A stretch of 20,476 nt of DNA from CAG-557 sp045540315 (GTDB lineage Bacteria > Bacillota > Clostridia > Oscillospirales > Acutalibacteraceae). The position numbers and the translations under genes are program-made. The DNA lies in the NCBI GenBank assembly GCA_045540315.1, contig JAZQHA010000091.1, forward strand, positions 1-20,476, read 5' to 3'. Shown here piece by piece: positions 1-5,496 of the stretch (position 1 is its first letter; the number at the start of each line of letters is the position of its first letter). The notes under the pieces are model-generated. The model saw only the letters and a program-made list of their open reading frames with translations. It made no database searches and was not told the origin of the DNA.

Positions 1-342
1 TATGCTATTGTGATGAATGGGTAGATTGTATATGTTGGCTCAACTCATAGACCTATTGAGCAAAGATTGGGTGAACATATTGCTTGTGTGTTAAAGGAAA
101 AGGGATTAGATCTTGCTCAACAAAATCATCTCTACCAATAGATGAGATAGAAGTAGTATCAATTTAGAATTCTTTTTAAAGGGTTTAAAGGAGAGTTGAA
201 TCAAACACAGCTTGAAGCGATGGAATGTGGATTTATTCAATTATATCAACCTAAATTTAATTGGGAAGGTAGAGCAGTTCCTTTTAGGTTTAGTGGAAAA
301 GATGGGAAAGTTTATGGTGGATATGAAAGTGAGGATGAATGA
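1..342 (+). CDS. GIY-YIG endonuclease, 3' part, TAG read as Gln
   Basis: Open from the first base and cut by the window start. Read with TAG as glutamine it gives an N-G-Q-IVYVGST start, then RPIEQRLGEH, and later ELNQTQLEAMECGFIQLYQPKFNW. The 'IVYVG' core, the following arginine/histidine region and the late glutamate followed by a 'P-K-F-N' end are the order expected of a GIY-YIG nuclease domain, as found in phage homing-type and repair nucleases. Four in-frame TAG codons (22, 139, 148, 154) lie inside the conserved domain, so a standard code would destroy the protein. It ends at TGA 340-342, overlapping the next gene's ATG. The family call is good; substrate and role are unknown. Confidence 0.8.
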
Positions 343-578
343 TGTAGGTTGGAATGATTGTTGGAATATCTTTGATTAACAAAGAGACTGGAGAGACAAT
401 TGCTGAGTGGTAGGTAAGGGAAGATATTGATACTTGGGTGAAGATGGATGGGAAAGAGGTTAAGGTGGAGAAAGAGGATTGAGAAAAGTTTGTAAGGAAT
501 GTGGAGAGGGTGAAGGGATGTAGCAAGGATGAATTTATGGGGAAGTATTTGGAGTGGGAAAAGAAGAATTTAGGTTAA
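339..578 (+). CDS. small hypothetical protein, recoded TAGs and an in-frame TGA
   Basis: Starts at ATG 339 (or 342) overlapping the TGA of the nuclease gene, so it is probably translationally coupled. TAG codons at 345 and 411 read as Gln give MMQVGMIVGISLINKETGET...AEWQVREDIDTWVKMDGKE. A TGA at 480 interrupts the frame, but protein-like sequence continues in the same frame (EKFVRNVERVKGCSKDEF...LEWEKKNLG) to TAA 576. Reading that TGA as Trp would give 'EDWEKF', so it may be a TGG-to-TGA mutation, a readthrough site or a sequencing error; a true 47-codon gene ending there is also possible. No family recognised. Confidence 0.6.
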
Positions 579-1218
579 ATGTTGAAAATTGAGAAAATAA
601 GGGAATGTGTGGAAGAATTGTTGAAAATAGGGAATGTGTGGTGGCGCAGCCTCTAGCCCCATTCCCTCATCCCATTTCGATCCCGCAATCATCCCATATA
701 ATTCCACCAATCTTTCACTCAGATTTTCCCTCCCATTCCCTATGCTCTCTCGACCTTTCGATCTAGACCATATAGCCCTATACACCAGCTGCCGCACACT
801 TCACCCTCTCTTGTTACATTCCTGCTACGAAAATGTTACGAAACAATTACAGATATTACGAAAATATTACGAAAATCATCGAAAAATTAACGAAAATGTA
901 ACATTTGACACCTCACTTTGTTAAAAATTTAACAAACAGAGACTCTTTTTTACCGAAAAACGGCATTTTTGTTAAAATTTTGCAACAAATGTTACATTTT
1001 AGCTTCTTTTTGCTCTTGTTTCGTAACATTTTAGACCATTTTCGTCCTTTTTTCGTAATAAAGTAAACGTTTTCGTTAACAAATTCGTAACAATTGCGGC
1101 GCCCCCTTATATTTTACCATAATCTAGGGAGTTAGTCAACACTAACTGAGGTGGCAAAATAACTAAATTTTTGGGAAAAAGGTGAAAATTTTTTGTACAA
1201 ATTTTTTGAAGAAAAAAT
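579..1218. other. gene-poor boundary with TTACGAAA-type repeats
   Basis: No convincing gene. 601-641 holds two tandem copies of GGGAATGTGTGG 29 bp apart. 640-800 is strongly pyrimidine-rich on the plus strand; a 75-codon minus-strand frame (570-797, GTG start behind AGAGAGG) runs through it but overlaps the preceding gene's end, so I do not call it. From 825 to 1095 come many copies, in both orientations, of TTACGAAAATGTTACG-like sequence, plus GTTAAAAATTTAAC (920-933) and GTTAGTCAACACTAAC (1131-1146). The same motifs reappear at 15772-16290, at the other end of the cassette array. Confidence 0.6.
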
Positions 1219-1292
1219 TTGACAAAGGGTGGATTTTGTGGTATAATCGGGGCCTACTGCGTGAGCGCGGCCCGGTCAATTGTCAGACAATT
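1219..1292 (+). promoter_or_regulatory. plus-strand promoter module U1 with hairpin
   Basis: TTGACA 1219-1224, 17-bp spacer, TATAAT 1242-1247 preceded by TGG (extended -10). An AT-rich block with TTTGTACAAAT precedes it. GGGCC 1250-1254 pairs with GGCCC 1269-1273 at the expected transcript start, followed by the palindrome AATTGTC-A-GACAATT (1278-1292). It points into the 3' end of the minus-strand gene at 1316. Confidence 0.75.
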
Positions 1293-1297
1293 TAAAA

Positions 1298-1315
1298 GAC
1301 AGGATTGCTCCTGTC
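1298..1315 (-). terminator. terminator of the SprT operon
   Basis: GACAGGA/TCCTGTC hairpin with a 4-nt loop, followed on the minus strand by TTTTAAATT. The stop codon TAA (1316-1318) abuts the stem. Confidence 0.7.
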
Positions 1316-1582
1316 TTAATAAAAATAGGATACCTCCCAACTCAAGTGACCTTCAATAGGAAGTTCATCAATAAGTTCATTTCCAATTTCATTTGCGTAC
1401 TGTTTAGCTTTTACTAAGGCCTCTTCGCAAGAGGAGGCGTAAACATACAAAGGTTTACTATAAGTGAAAACGAGATTGGCTCTCCAACGCTTATTTTCAT
1501 GCTGATTCTCCCAAGCTTCTGCCGCTTCAAGAGAGTTAAACCTCTTTCCATCCTTAGTTTCATACATCATAAGAGTTTTCAT
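1316..1582 (-). CDS. hypothetical 88-aa phage protein
   Basis: Last gene of the 2191-to-1316 operon, 11 bp after the SprT-like gene. The ATG at 1582 is chosen over one six codons upstream because GAGGAGG sits 7 bases before it. The protein begins MKTLMMYETKDGKRFNSLEAAEAWE and has a middle 'YVYASSCEEALVKAKQYANE' helix, the form of small phage proteins in which a residue-poor strand is followed by an amphipathic helix. No catalytic or metal motif is visible. Function unknown. Confidence 0.75.
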   Translation of the reverse strand: MKTLMMYETKDGKRFNSLEAAEAWENQHENKRWRANLVFTYSKPLYVYASSCEEALVKAKQYANEIGNELIDELPIEGHLSWEVSYFY

Positions 1583-1593
1583 TTTTTTCCTCC

Positions 1594-2103
1594 TCACCAA
1601 TTCTGAATCATATTCAGCTTTGCATGACAGCAGTTTGCAGTATACCGTTCAGGATTTTTTGTAAGATTACAAGCTCTTGACCTTCCGCCTACAAATTTCC
1701 CACACTTAGAACAATAGAAAGTGTATTTGAAAACTTTGTCAGAGTGTTCTGCATAGCTGTTAACAACAAGAATATACTTGTCATTATCTGTTCCAATTAC
1801 AGCACAATAGTGACGAAAGACTTCATCATGTCCATGTTTAACATGAGTCAGAGCAAAAGTGACATAATGAGCGCATTCATGTGCCACAACCTTTTCAATT
1901 TCCTCATCAGAAGCAACAGAAAGGAAGGTTTTAGAGAACTCAATCTCAGTGGGAAAATATCCTTTTTTAGGAGTCCATTCATAATAGCATCCACCAAGGC
2001 GGCGGCTGGTACGAGGATTGATAGTCACTGGACTGTTAAATTCTACACCTGCACGTCCGCAGTATTCAATGCAAAGGTTGGTAAGTCTTTCAATTGTCCA
2101 CAT
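1594..2103 (-). CDS. SprT-like zinc metallopeptidase
   Basis: 169 residues with HECAH at 75-79 (HExxH zinc site with catalytic glutamate) and a third ligand candidate at His92 (HGHDEVF), the spacing of SprT/Spartan-like proteases. A C-terminal zinc ribbon follows (CSKC 131-134, then Cys145 and a CCH at 158-160). SprT-family proteins in cells act on protein-DNA crosslinks; a phage role in genome or replisome clearing is inference. ATG 2103 has AAAGGGGAAG upstream and overlaps the end of the 33-residue upstream ORF by 14 bases. Promoter at 2222-2250. Confidence 0.85.
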   Translation of the reverse strand: MWTIERLTNLCIEYCGRAGVEFNSPVTINPRTSRRLGGCYYEWTPKKGYFPTEIEFSKTFLSVASDEEIEKVVAHECAHYVTFALTHVKHGHDEVFRHYCAVIGTDNDKYILVVNSYAEHSDKVFKYTFYCSKCGKFVGGRSRACNLTKNPERYTANCCHAKLNMIQNW

Positions 2104-2191
2104 TTTCTTCCCCTTTCTTTAACCGCTCAAGGATATCTTTATTTTCAATCATTAACTGAATTAAAATTTCTAAAGCTTCTGTATAAGTCAT
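2090..2191 (-). CDS. 33-aa peptide, first gene of the SprT operon
   Basis: ATG 2191 follows AGAAAGGAAG and a perfect promoter. Translation: MTYTEALEILIQLMIENKDI then LERLKKGEENVDN, a single amphipathic acidic helix. It ends at TGA 2090, overlapping the SprT-like gene by 14 bases, which suggests translational coupling. It may be a leader peptide or a small partner protein; nothing more can be said. Confidence 0.65.
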   Translation of the reverse strand: MTYTEALEILIQLMIENKDILERLKKGEENVDN

Positions 2192-2221
2192 TTTTCTTTC
2201 TTCCTTTCTCTTGATGATTTA

Positions 2222-2250
2222 ATTATAGCAAAGAGTGGTTATAATGTCAA
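2222..2250 (-). promoter_or_regulatory. promoter, SprT operon
   Basis: Minus-strand TTGACA (2250-2245), 17-bp spacer ending CTTTGC, TATAAT (2227-2222): perfect consensus with a TGC extended -10. Confidence 0.9.
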
Positions 2251-2286
2251 TAGGTAAATAAAAATTTTTTATCTTGGTCCGGACTA

Positions 2287-2302
2287 AAGGGGCTGGCCCC
2301 TT
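2287..2302 (-). terminator. hairpin at the end of gene 2301-2507
   Basis: AAGGGGC/GCCCCTT stem with a 2-nt loop, then TTTAG on the minus strand. The stop TAA at 2301-2303 overlaps the stem. Confidence 0.6.
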
Positions 2303-2507
2303 AATACGTATCCAGCCCCATCTCATCAGCTTCATCATCATCAACCCAACCGTAGCACTTCAAATTTTCGAGAGGAAAATTCTGCCTAGCCACCATCCAT
2401 GCCTGTTTGAGGGCTTCATCTTCGGGAACGTAGATAGCTACGAAAAACTCCTCACCGCACAGGTCACTATCTTCACCTACAACTTCGAAATGATAATTAC
2501 GCCACAT
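2301..2507 (-). CDS. hypothetical 68-aa acidic protein
   Basis: ATG 2507 is chosen because AAAGGAGG lies just upstream and the promoter (2539-2567) lies inside the longer open frame. Sequence MWRNYHFEVVGEDSDLCGEE, then an AWMVARQNFP helix, ending GWVDDDEADEMGLDTY. The acidic 'DEADEMG' tail recalls the 'DDVDEMGYNPY' tail of the zinc-ribbon protein at 10478-10759. No known domain. A single-gene transcription unit with its own promoter and 3' hairpin. Confidence 0.75.
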   Translation of the reverse strand: MWRNYHFEVVGEDSDLCGEEFFVAIYVPEDEALKQAWMVARQNFPLENLKCYGWVDDDEADEMGLDTY

Positions 2508-2538
2508 AATGTTTTCCTCCTTTTGTTTTGTTAAGTTT

Positions 2539-2567
2539 ATTATAGCAGATAATAGGTTACTTGTCAA
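2539..2567 (-). promoter_or_regulatory. promoter of gene 2301-2507
   Basis: TTGACA, 17-bp spacer ending TCTGC, TATAAT on the minus strand; perfect consensus. The preceding gene's TAG stop is only 3 bases from the -35. Confidence 0.9.
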
Positions 2568-2570
2568 TAG

Positions 2571-2771
2571 CTATCTTTCAAAAGTTCTGTCTCCTGTCCA
2601 CCTTATCATGTCTCTTGCTAAATCCTGCATAAGACACATATAACAAAACTCTACATCATTATCATCATAATCATCTTTAAGGGCTTCTGAGAGTGTATCA
2701 AAAATACTCATCTTAACTTTCCGTGCAGCCTGTTCAATTTTGTAGTGACGAGTTTCTTTAATAGGTTTCAT
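2571..2771 (-). CDS. hypothetical 66-aa protein ending in TAG
   Basis: ATG 2771 follows AAGGAGG and promoter 2798-2826. MKPIKETRHYKIEQAARKVK is basic and helical; then IFDTLSEALKDDYDDNDVEF and CYMCLMQDLARDMIRW. It stops at TAG 2571-2573, immediately before the next promoter, with no terminator between. If TAG were decoded, translation would continue in frame through the promoter and into the next gene (see findings). Function unknown. Confidence 0.75.
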   Translation of the reverse strand: MKPIKETRHYKIEQAARKVKMSIFDTLSEALKDDYDDNDVEFCYMCLMQDLARDMIRWTGDRTFER

Positions 2772-2797
2772 TATTTTCTTACCTCCTTGATGATTTA

Positions 2798-2826
2798 ATT
2801 ATAGCAAAGAATTTAAAATTTGTCAA
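2798..2826 (-). promoter_or_regulatory. promoter of gene 2571-2771
   Basis: TTGACA, 17 bp ending CTTTGC, TATAAT on the minus strand. Confidence 0.9.
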
Positions 2827-2950
2827 CAGGAAGATTGAAAAATATAGGAAAAATAATTGGAAATTTAAAGTGGAGTGTTAAGAAAATTGGATTTGTGGAG
2901 AATTGTTCATTTTTTAATAAAGATGCGGCAATCAGCCCGGGCAATCCATT

Positions 2951-2972
2951 GGGGCTAGAGAATACTAGCCCC
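2951..2972 (-). terminator. 3' hairpin of gene 2986-3366
   Basis: GGGGCTAG/CTAGCCCC 8-bp stem with 6-nt loop and no T-run on either side, so perhaps a stability hairpin. GCCCGGGC at 2935-2942 lies just beyond. A flanking GCGGC (2925-2929) and GCCGC (2980-2984) could close the whole block as one long stem. Confidence 0.45.
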
Positions 2973-2985
2973 ATACCAGCCGCCG

Positions 2986-3366
2986 CTACCCTTTCTTCTG
3001 TCGATGCTTAGTCAGCACCACACTGTAACTCTCACCCTTCAGAGTAAAAGTAATTTCTCTTTCAGGCTTCACCACCACAATGTCCTTAATCATGGATAAA
3101 TCTTCATCATTGAGAACCACTCTAGTAAGATTCTGAGCCAGAGTCAAGATAATTTCAACTTTGATTTCATCCATCTTCCTAGCCTTGGTAGCCTTCTTCC
3201 TAGGAGCATCGCTCTTTTCATATCTCTTGACGCTCTTGGCCTTTTCAGTCAGTTCATCTACCTCTTCATTTTCAGCTTCACCATGGTCAAACATCCACAG
3301 TTCTACAGCTTCATCATGGGAGATACCAAGCTTCTGCATCAGTTCAGAAATTTCCTTCTCTCTCAT
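2986..3366 (-). CDS. 'ISHDEAVE' phage protein, paralogue 1
   Basis: 126 residues. The N-terminal third (MREKEISELMQKLGISHDEA, then VELWMFD) and a central basic stretch (TEKAKSVKRYEKSDAPRKK) match the protein at 5497-5877 closely, so these are paralogues. The family is common in phages and prophages of gut Firmicutes; its function is not established. The lysine/arginine-rich middle could contact nucleic acid (inference). The C-terminal half is beta-rich (ITFTLKGESYSVVLTKHRQKKG). Stop is TAG 2986-2988, evidence that TAG terminates here. The ATG follows an AAGAGGT site; promoter 3427-3455. Confidence 0.8.
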   Translation of the reverse strand: MREKEISELMQKLGISHDEAVELWMFDHGEAENEEVDELTEKAKSVKRYEKSDAPRKKATKARKMDEIKVEIILTLAQNLTRVVLNDEDLSMIKDIVVVKPEREITFTLKGESYSVVLTKHRQKKG

Positions 3367-3426
3367 TTTTGTACCTCTTGAAAATTCATTGAAAATTTAA
3401 GCGCCTTGCTTCCTTTCTTTAAGTAA

Positions 3427-3455
3427 ATTATAACAAAAGGTAGAGAACTTCGCAA
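3427..3455 (-). promoter_or_regulatory. promoter of gene 2986-3366
   Basis: TTGCGA, 17-bp spacer, TATAAT on the minus strand; the -35 is weaker than its neighbours. Confidence 0.75.
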
Positions 3456-3509
3456 GTAGAAATTTGAGTTGGAATATCAGCTTCTTTTGTGCAAATTGCT
3501 AGGTTTTTG

Positions 3510-3569
3510 GCCCGGGCAAAGTTAGGGGAGGATAACTCCTCCCCTAGGGAGTAAGGGTCATGCGACCCT
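3510..3569 (-). terminator. double hairpin at the end of winged-helix gene 1
   Basis: AGGGTC/GACCCT (3554-3569) contains the TGA stop. A second, perfect 10-bp stem (3523-3532 with 3537-3546, TAAC loop) follows, then GCCCGGGC at 3510-3517. No long T-run follows on the minus strand. Confidence 0.5.
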
Positions 3570-3905
3570 GTAATACGTCTTCTTGCCCTCCTGCTCACGG
3601 ATAACCAGACCAGCGTCCTTCATCTGAGAAAGGAGTGCGGAAGCCCGCTGGCAAGACAGACCCACACCAGAGCCAATCTCCGTGGCGGTGTAGCGCTCAC
3701 CATCCTCGGCAAGCATATTGTAGATAGCCTGCTTGATGGGAACATTCTCCTCCTGCCGCTTGGTAGGCTTGCGGGAGCCAGACGAGTGACGCTTCTCAAG
3801 CTGAGTCCGCAGTGCAATCAGCTTGTCTGCATACTCGGCAGGAGCATCCGCAGGAATGTTCTCCAGAGCGAAATTGATAGCATCAACATAAGTGAACTTC
3901 GTCAT
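3558..3905 (-). CDS. winged-helix DNA-binding protein 1
   Basis: 115 residues. The N-terminal half is helical (MTKFTYVDAINFALENIPAD). The C-terminal half, after a basic linker, reads VPIKQAIYNMLAEDGERYTA, then TEIGSGVGLSCQRASALLSQ and MKDAGLVIREQEGKKTYYRV: helix, turn-helix recognition region, and a wing ending in an aromatic strand, typical of a winged helix. It shares this layout with 4412-4798 and 5907-6251. Members are common in gut phages. A role in binding the palindromic operators of this window is inference. Own promoter 3963-3991. Confidence 0.8.
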   Translation of the reverse strand: MTKFTYVDAINFALENIPADAPAEYADKLIALRTQLEKRHSSGSRKPTKRQEENVPIKQAIYNMLAEDGERYTATEIGSGVGLSCQRASALLSQMKDAGLVIREQEGKKTYYRVA

Positions 3906-3962
3906 AGTATCTTCCTTTCTGGTTTTAACGACTGTCCTTGTCTCTCATCTCTTGTTAAGTTT

Positions 3963-3991
3963 ATTGTAACAGATAGGGGATTATTTGTCAA
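3963..3991 (-). promoter_or_regulatory. promoter of winged-helix gene 1
   Basis: TTGACA, 17-bp spacer, TACAAT on the minus strand. Confidence 0.85.
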
Positions 3992-4009
3992 GAGGTTTTT
4001 CAAACTTTT

Positions 4010-4090
4010 TTTATTTTTTATTTTGAACCCCGCTCGTCAGCGATTTGGGCAAGGACCGTAGTGCTCGCTCTCCGTCCCCCTTGACAATTA
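4010..4090 (-). ncRNA. candidate short RNA or extra leader
   Basis: A clear promoter (4093-4121) has no ORF behind it. Its RNA would start near 4086, carry a GC-rich section (GGGGGACGGAGAGCGAGCAC, then paired segments such as AGCGA/TCGCT) and end in an A-rich tract before the next promoter at 3991. No T-run terminator is seen, so it may read on into winged-helix gene 1. No known RNA family recognised. Confidence 0.4.
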
Positions 4091-4092
4091 TT

Positions 4093-4121
4093 ATTATAGC
4101 AAAAATCCTTCAAAACGTCAA
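4093..4121 (-). promoter_or_regulatory. promoter with no ORF immediately downstream
   Basis: TTGACG, 17-bp spacer ending TTTGC, TATAAT on the minus strand. The upstream edge carries ATTTTCAGACTTGAC, shared with the promoter at 7220-7248 and, in part, 6392-6420. AATTATC-T-GATAATT (4138-4152), GCCCGGGC (4154-4161) and GTTAGTCCCCACTAAC (4163-4178) lie just upstream. Confidence 0.8.
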
Positions 4122-4194
4122 GTCTGAAAATTAAACGAATTATCTGATAATTTGCCCGGGCAGTTAGTCCCCACTAACTACCTACAACAAAAAA

Positions 4195-4212
4195 GGGTAG
4201 CCGAAGCTACCC
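4195..4212 (-). terminator. terminator of the tRNA unit
   Basis: GGGTAGC stem with a TTCG tetraloop and GCTACCC, followed by TTTTTT on the minus strand: a textbook intrinsic terminator downstream of the tRNA. Confidence 0.9.
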
Positions 4213-4248
4213 CAGAAAAAAGAAAGGAAGAAAACAAAACACGTACAG

Positions 4249-4320
4249 AGGCCCCTGCGGGGATCGAACCCGCGACATATTGGTTAACAGCCAATTGTTC
4301 TACCATTGAACTAAAGAGCC
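4249..4320 (-). tRNA. tRNA-Asn (anticodon GTT)
   Basis: A full cloverleaf can be folded on the minus strand: acceptor GGCTCTT with AGGGGCC, D stem GTTC/GAAC, anticodon stem ATTGG/CCAAT with loop CTGTTAA (anticodon GTT), and T stem GCGGG/CCCGC with TTCGATC loop. CCA is not encoded. It reads AAC/AAT and is therefore not the TAG suppressor this phage would need. It may be cotranscribed with the upstream winged-helix gene, whose 3' hairpin lacks a T-run. Confidence 0.92.
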
Positions 4321-4324
4321 TTAC

Positions 4325-4359
4325 GTTGGTTTTACCCGTGACAAGCAGTCAAAACCAAC
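4325..4359 (-). repeat. 9-bp inverted repeat just upstream of the tRNA
   Basis: GTTGGTTTT (4325-4333) and AAAACCAAC (4351-4359) are perfect inverted arms around a 17-nt loop, 5 bases from the tRNA 5' end. It may be a processing hairpin or an operator; no clear promoter boxes are seen between it and the tRNA. Confidence 0.55.
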
Positions 4360-4402
4360 AAACGGGCGCGAGTTTTACAGTCTTGTCTTTGACTTTATCC
4401 TA

Positions 4403-4423
4403 GAGGGGGAATCACTCCCCCTC
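4403..4423 (-). terminator. 3' hairpin of winged-helix gene 2
   Basis: GAGGGGG/CCCCCTC stem with the TGA stop (4412-4414) in the loop. No T-run follows, so it is probably leaky and may pass transcription to the tRNA. Confidence 0.5.
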
Positions 4424-4798
4424 AATCTCAGCAACCTCATCCTCAGTAGGCAGACGGAAGAAAACCTTCTTGCCGTCCTTCACCTTGATAGCCCTGCCGT
4501 CGTTAATCAGCACCTTCATCAGTGCGCTGACCTTCTGAGTGGAACGGATGTTCTCATCATTGACAGCGGCGATAACATCAGTAGCAGTCATGCCCTCATC
4601 GCCCAGAACAGCGGCGACCTTCTCAGCCTGCTCCATGCGCTCCTTCTGAGCCTTGGTAGGCTTATCACTCTTGTAGGACTTCCGATTATCCAGAAGCTCA
4701 ATCTCGTGCTGAAGACCCTCAACCAGCTCTGCGGCATTCTCAACCTCAGCGTTCTCAACGATGGCAACCAGTGCATTAAACAGTTCTCTCTTGGTCAT
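4412..4798 (-). CDS. winged-helix DNA-binding protein 2
   Basis: 128 residues from ATG 4798 (GAAAGAGGT upstream; the longer open frame runs back through the promoter). Opens MTKRELFNALVAIVENAEVE, has a coiled-coil-like middle (LVEGLQHEIELLDNRKSYKS), then KVAAVLGDEGMTATDVIAAV, STQKVSALMKVLINDGRAIK and VKDGKKVFFRL: the same helix/recognition-helix/wing arrangement as 3558-3905 and 5907-6251. Ends with a short acidic tail. Likely a transcription factor; target unknown. Confidence 0.8.
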   Translation of the reverse strand: MTKRELFNALVAIVENAEVENAAELVEGLQHEIELLDNRKSYKSDKPTKAQKERMEQAEKVAAVLGDEGMTATDVIAAVNDENIRSTQKVSALMKVLINDGRAIKVKDGKKVFFRLPTEDEVAEIEGE

Positions 4799-4853
4799 AG
4801 TGTGTACCTCTTTCTTTGAATTGTGTTTTTGTGTTTTCCTCTTGACAATTATT

Positions 4854-4882
4854 ATTATATTAAATTTCTTTTTATTTGTCAA
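4854..4882 (-). promoter_or_regulatory. promoter of winged-helix gene 2
   Basis: TTGACA, 17-bp spacer, TATAAT on the minus strand. CTTGACAA (4841-4848) and TTGTCAAG (4876-4883) form an inverted repeat bracketing the promoter, a possible operator. Confidence 0.85.
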
Positions 4883-4899
4883 GAATTTTTTTATTCAGT

Positions 4900-5160
4900 T
4901 TTTAATTTTTTTTTCGGTGAACTAAAAGGGGTTTTTACTATCGCTACTGACACCGATTTTTCGCTACTTGTCCCCCTATGAGCGTGATTTTATTACTCGT
5001 CTTGCACGTTACGAGGGGTTTTAATGGCTTTTCCTTGCCATTGTGAGAAAAAAGTGAGTTTGTGATTTTTTTAGGCTATACCCGAGCCATGCAGAGAAAC
5101 TCACAGTAAACTCTCCAGTAATGGGGTTTTAATGGCTTTTCCTTGCCTCTCACATTATTT
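4900..5160 (-). ncRNA. structured noncoding RNA candidate, about 250 nt
   Basis: A consensus promoter (5161-5189) precedes about 260 bases without a protein-like ORF. The region contains two perfect 25-nt direct copies (5015-5039 and 5123-5147; core TTTAATGGCTTTTCCTTGCC), each able to fold as GGC-aaggaaaa-GCC. TGTGAGA/TCTCACA beside the copies and GTGAGTTT/AAACTCAC inside can pair, enclosing the middle. The RNA would end before winged-helix gene 2's promoter. The AAGCCATTAAA core recurs in the leader at 10780-10990. I do not recognise a known RNA family. Confidence 0.55.
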
Positions 5161-5189
5161 ATTATACCAAATCTTTTTTTATTTGTCAA
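5161..5189 (-). promoter_or_regulatory. promoter of the 4900-5160 RNA
   Basis: TTGACA, 17-bp spacer ending TTTGG, TATAAT on the minus strand. Confidence 0.85.
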
Positions 5190-5194
5190 CAACT

Positions 5195-5275
5195 TTTTTT
5201 CTTTTTTGGAAATTTTTTGAAGGTCAAAACAGGAGTTCATCACTGCCTTTATTTCATTTCTTTTCCTTTGTTGAT
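5195..5275 (-). ncRNA. candidate short RNA
   Basis: Lies behind the promoter 5279-5307. AAAGGAAAAGAAATGAAATAA would encode only Met-Lys. The segment GATGAACTCCTGTT resembles GACGAACTCCTATT in the short RNA at 11020-11110, hinting at a shared element. No terminator is visible before the next promoter. Confidence 0.35.
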
Positions 5276-5278
5276 TAT

Positions 5279-5307
5279 ATTATATCAAAAATTTTCAAAA
5301 CCTGCAA
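5279..5307 (-). promoter_or_regulatory. promoter with no ORF immediately downstream
   Basis: TTGCAG, 17-bp spacer, TATAAT on the minus strand. Confidence 0.7.
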
Positions 5308-5354
5308 GTCAAAAAATGGGATAAAATTTTTTCATTTTTTGTGCAAAATTTCCA

Positions 5355-5415
5355 TTGACAAAAATGCTGGCGGTGTGTTATAATGGAATTTTCGCCGCGC
5401 CCCTCTGGAGCGCGG
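5355..5415 (+). promoter_or_regulatory. plus-strand promoter module U2 with GC hairpin
   Basis: TTGTGCAAAATTT block, TTGACA 5355-5360, 18-bp spacer, TATAAT 5379-5384; hairpin CCGCGC/GCGCGG (5395-5415) with loop CCCTCTGGA. Faces the promoter at 5422-5450. Confidence 0.75.
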
Positions 5416-5421
5416 CCCGGC

Positions 5422-5450
5422 ATTATACCAGCTACCGCACATTTTGTCAA
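5422..5450 (-). promoter_or_regulatory. minus-strand promoter facing U2
   Basis: TTGACA, 17-bp spacer, TATAAT on the minus strand. Its transcript would run through the U2 hairpin and against the U2 promoter; no ORF follows. Confidence 0.75.
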
Positions 5451-5472
5451 CCCTTAAATTTGCACAAAAAAA

Positions 5473-5492
5473 GAGGCTCCAGAGGGAGCCTC
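5473..5492 (-). terminator. terminator of gene 5497-5877
   Basis: GAGGCTCC/GGAGCCTC-type stem followed on the minus strand by TTTTTTT. It contains 11 nt (5476-5486) exactly complementary to the U2 hairpin segment 5401-5411. Confidence 0.85.
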
Positions 5493-5496
5493 ATTA

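Noticed and set aside
630..760. Possible tRNA-like segment (TTCGATCCCG)
   Set aside because: No cloverleaf could be folded on either strand.
570..797. 75-codon minus-strand frame starting at GTG behind AGAGAGG, purine-rich
   Set aside because: It overlaps the end of the plus-strand gene, has no promoter and no recognisable domain; the purine bias alone is not enough.
4249..4320. Suppressor tRNA for TAG
   Set aside because: The anticodon loop CTGTTAA gives GTT (Asn), not CTA.
5195..5250. Short ORF starting GTG-ATG-AAC-TCC in the RNA region
   Set aside because: It runs through the next promoter and the 25-nt repeats; composition is not protein-like and no ribosome site is present.
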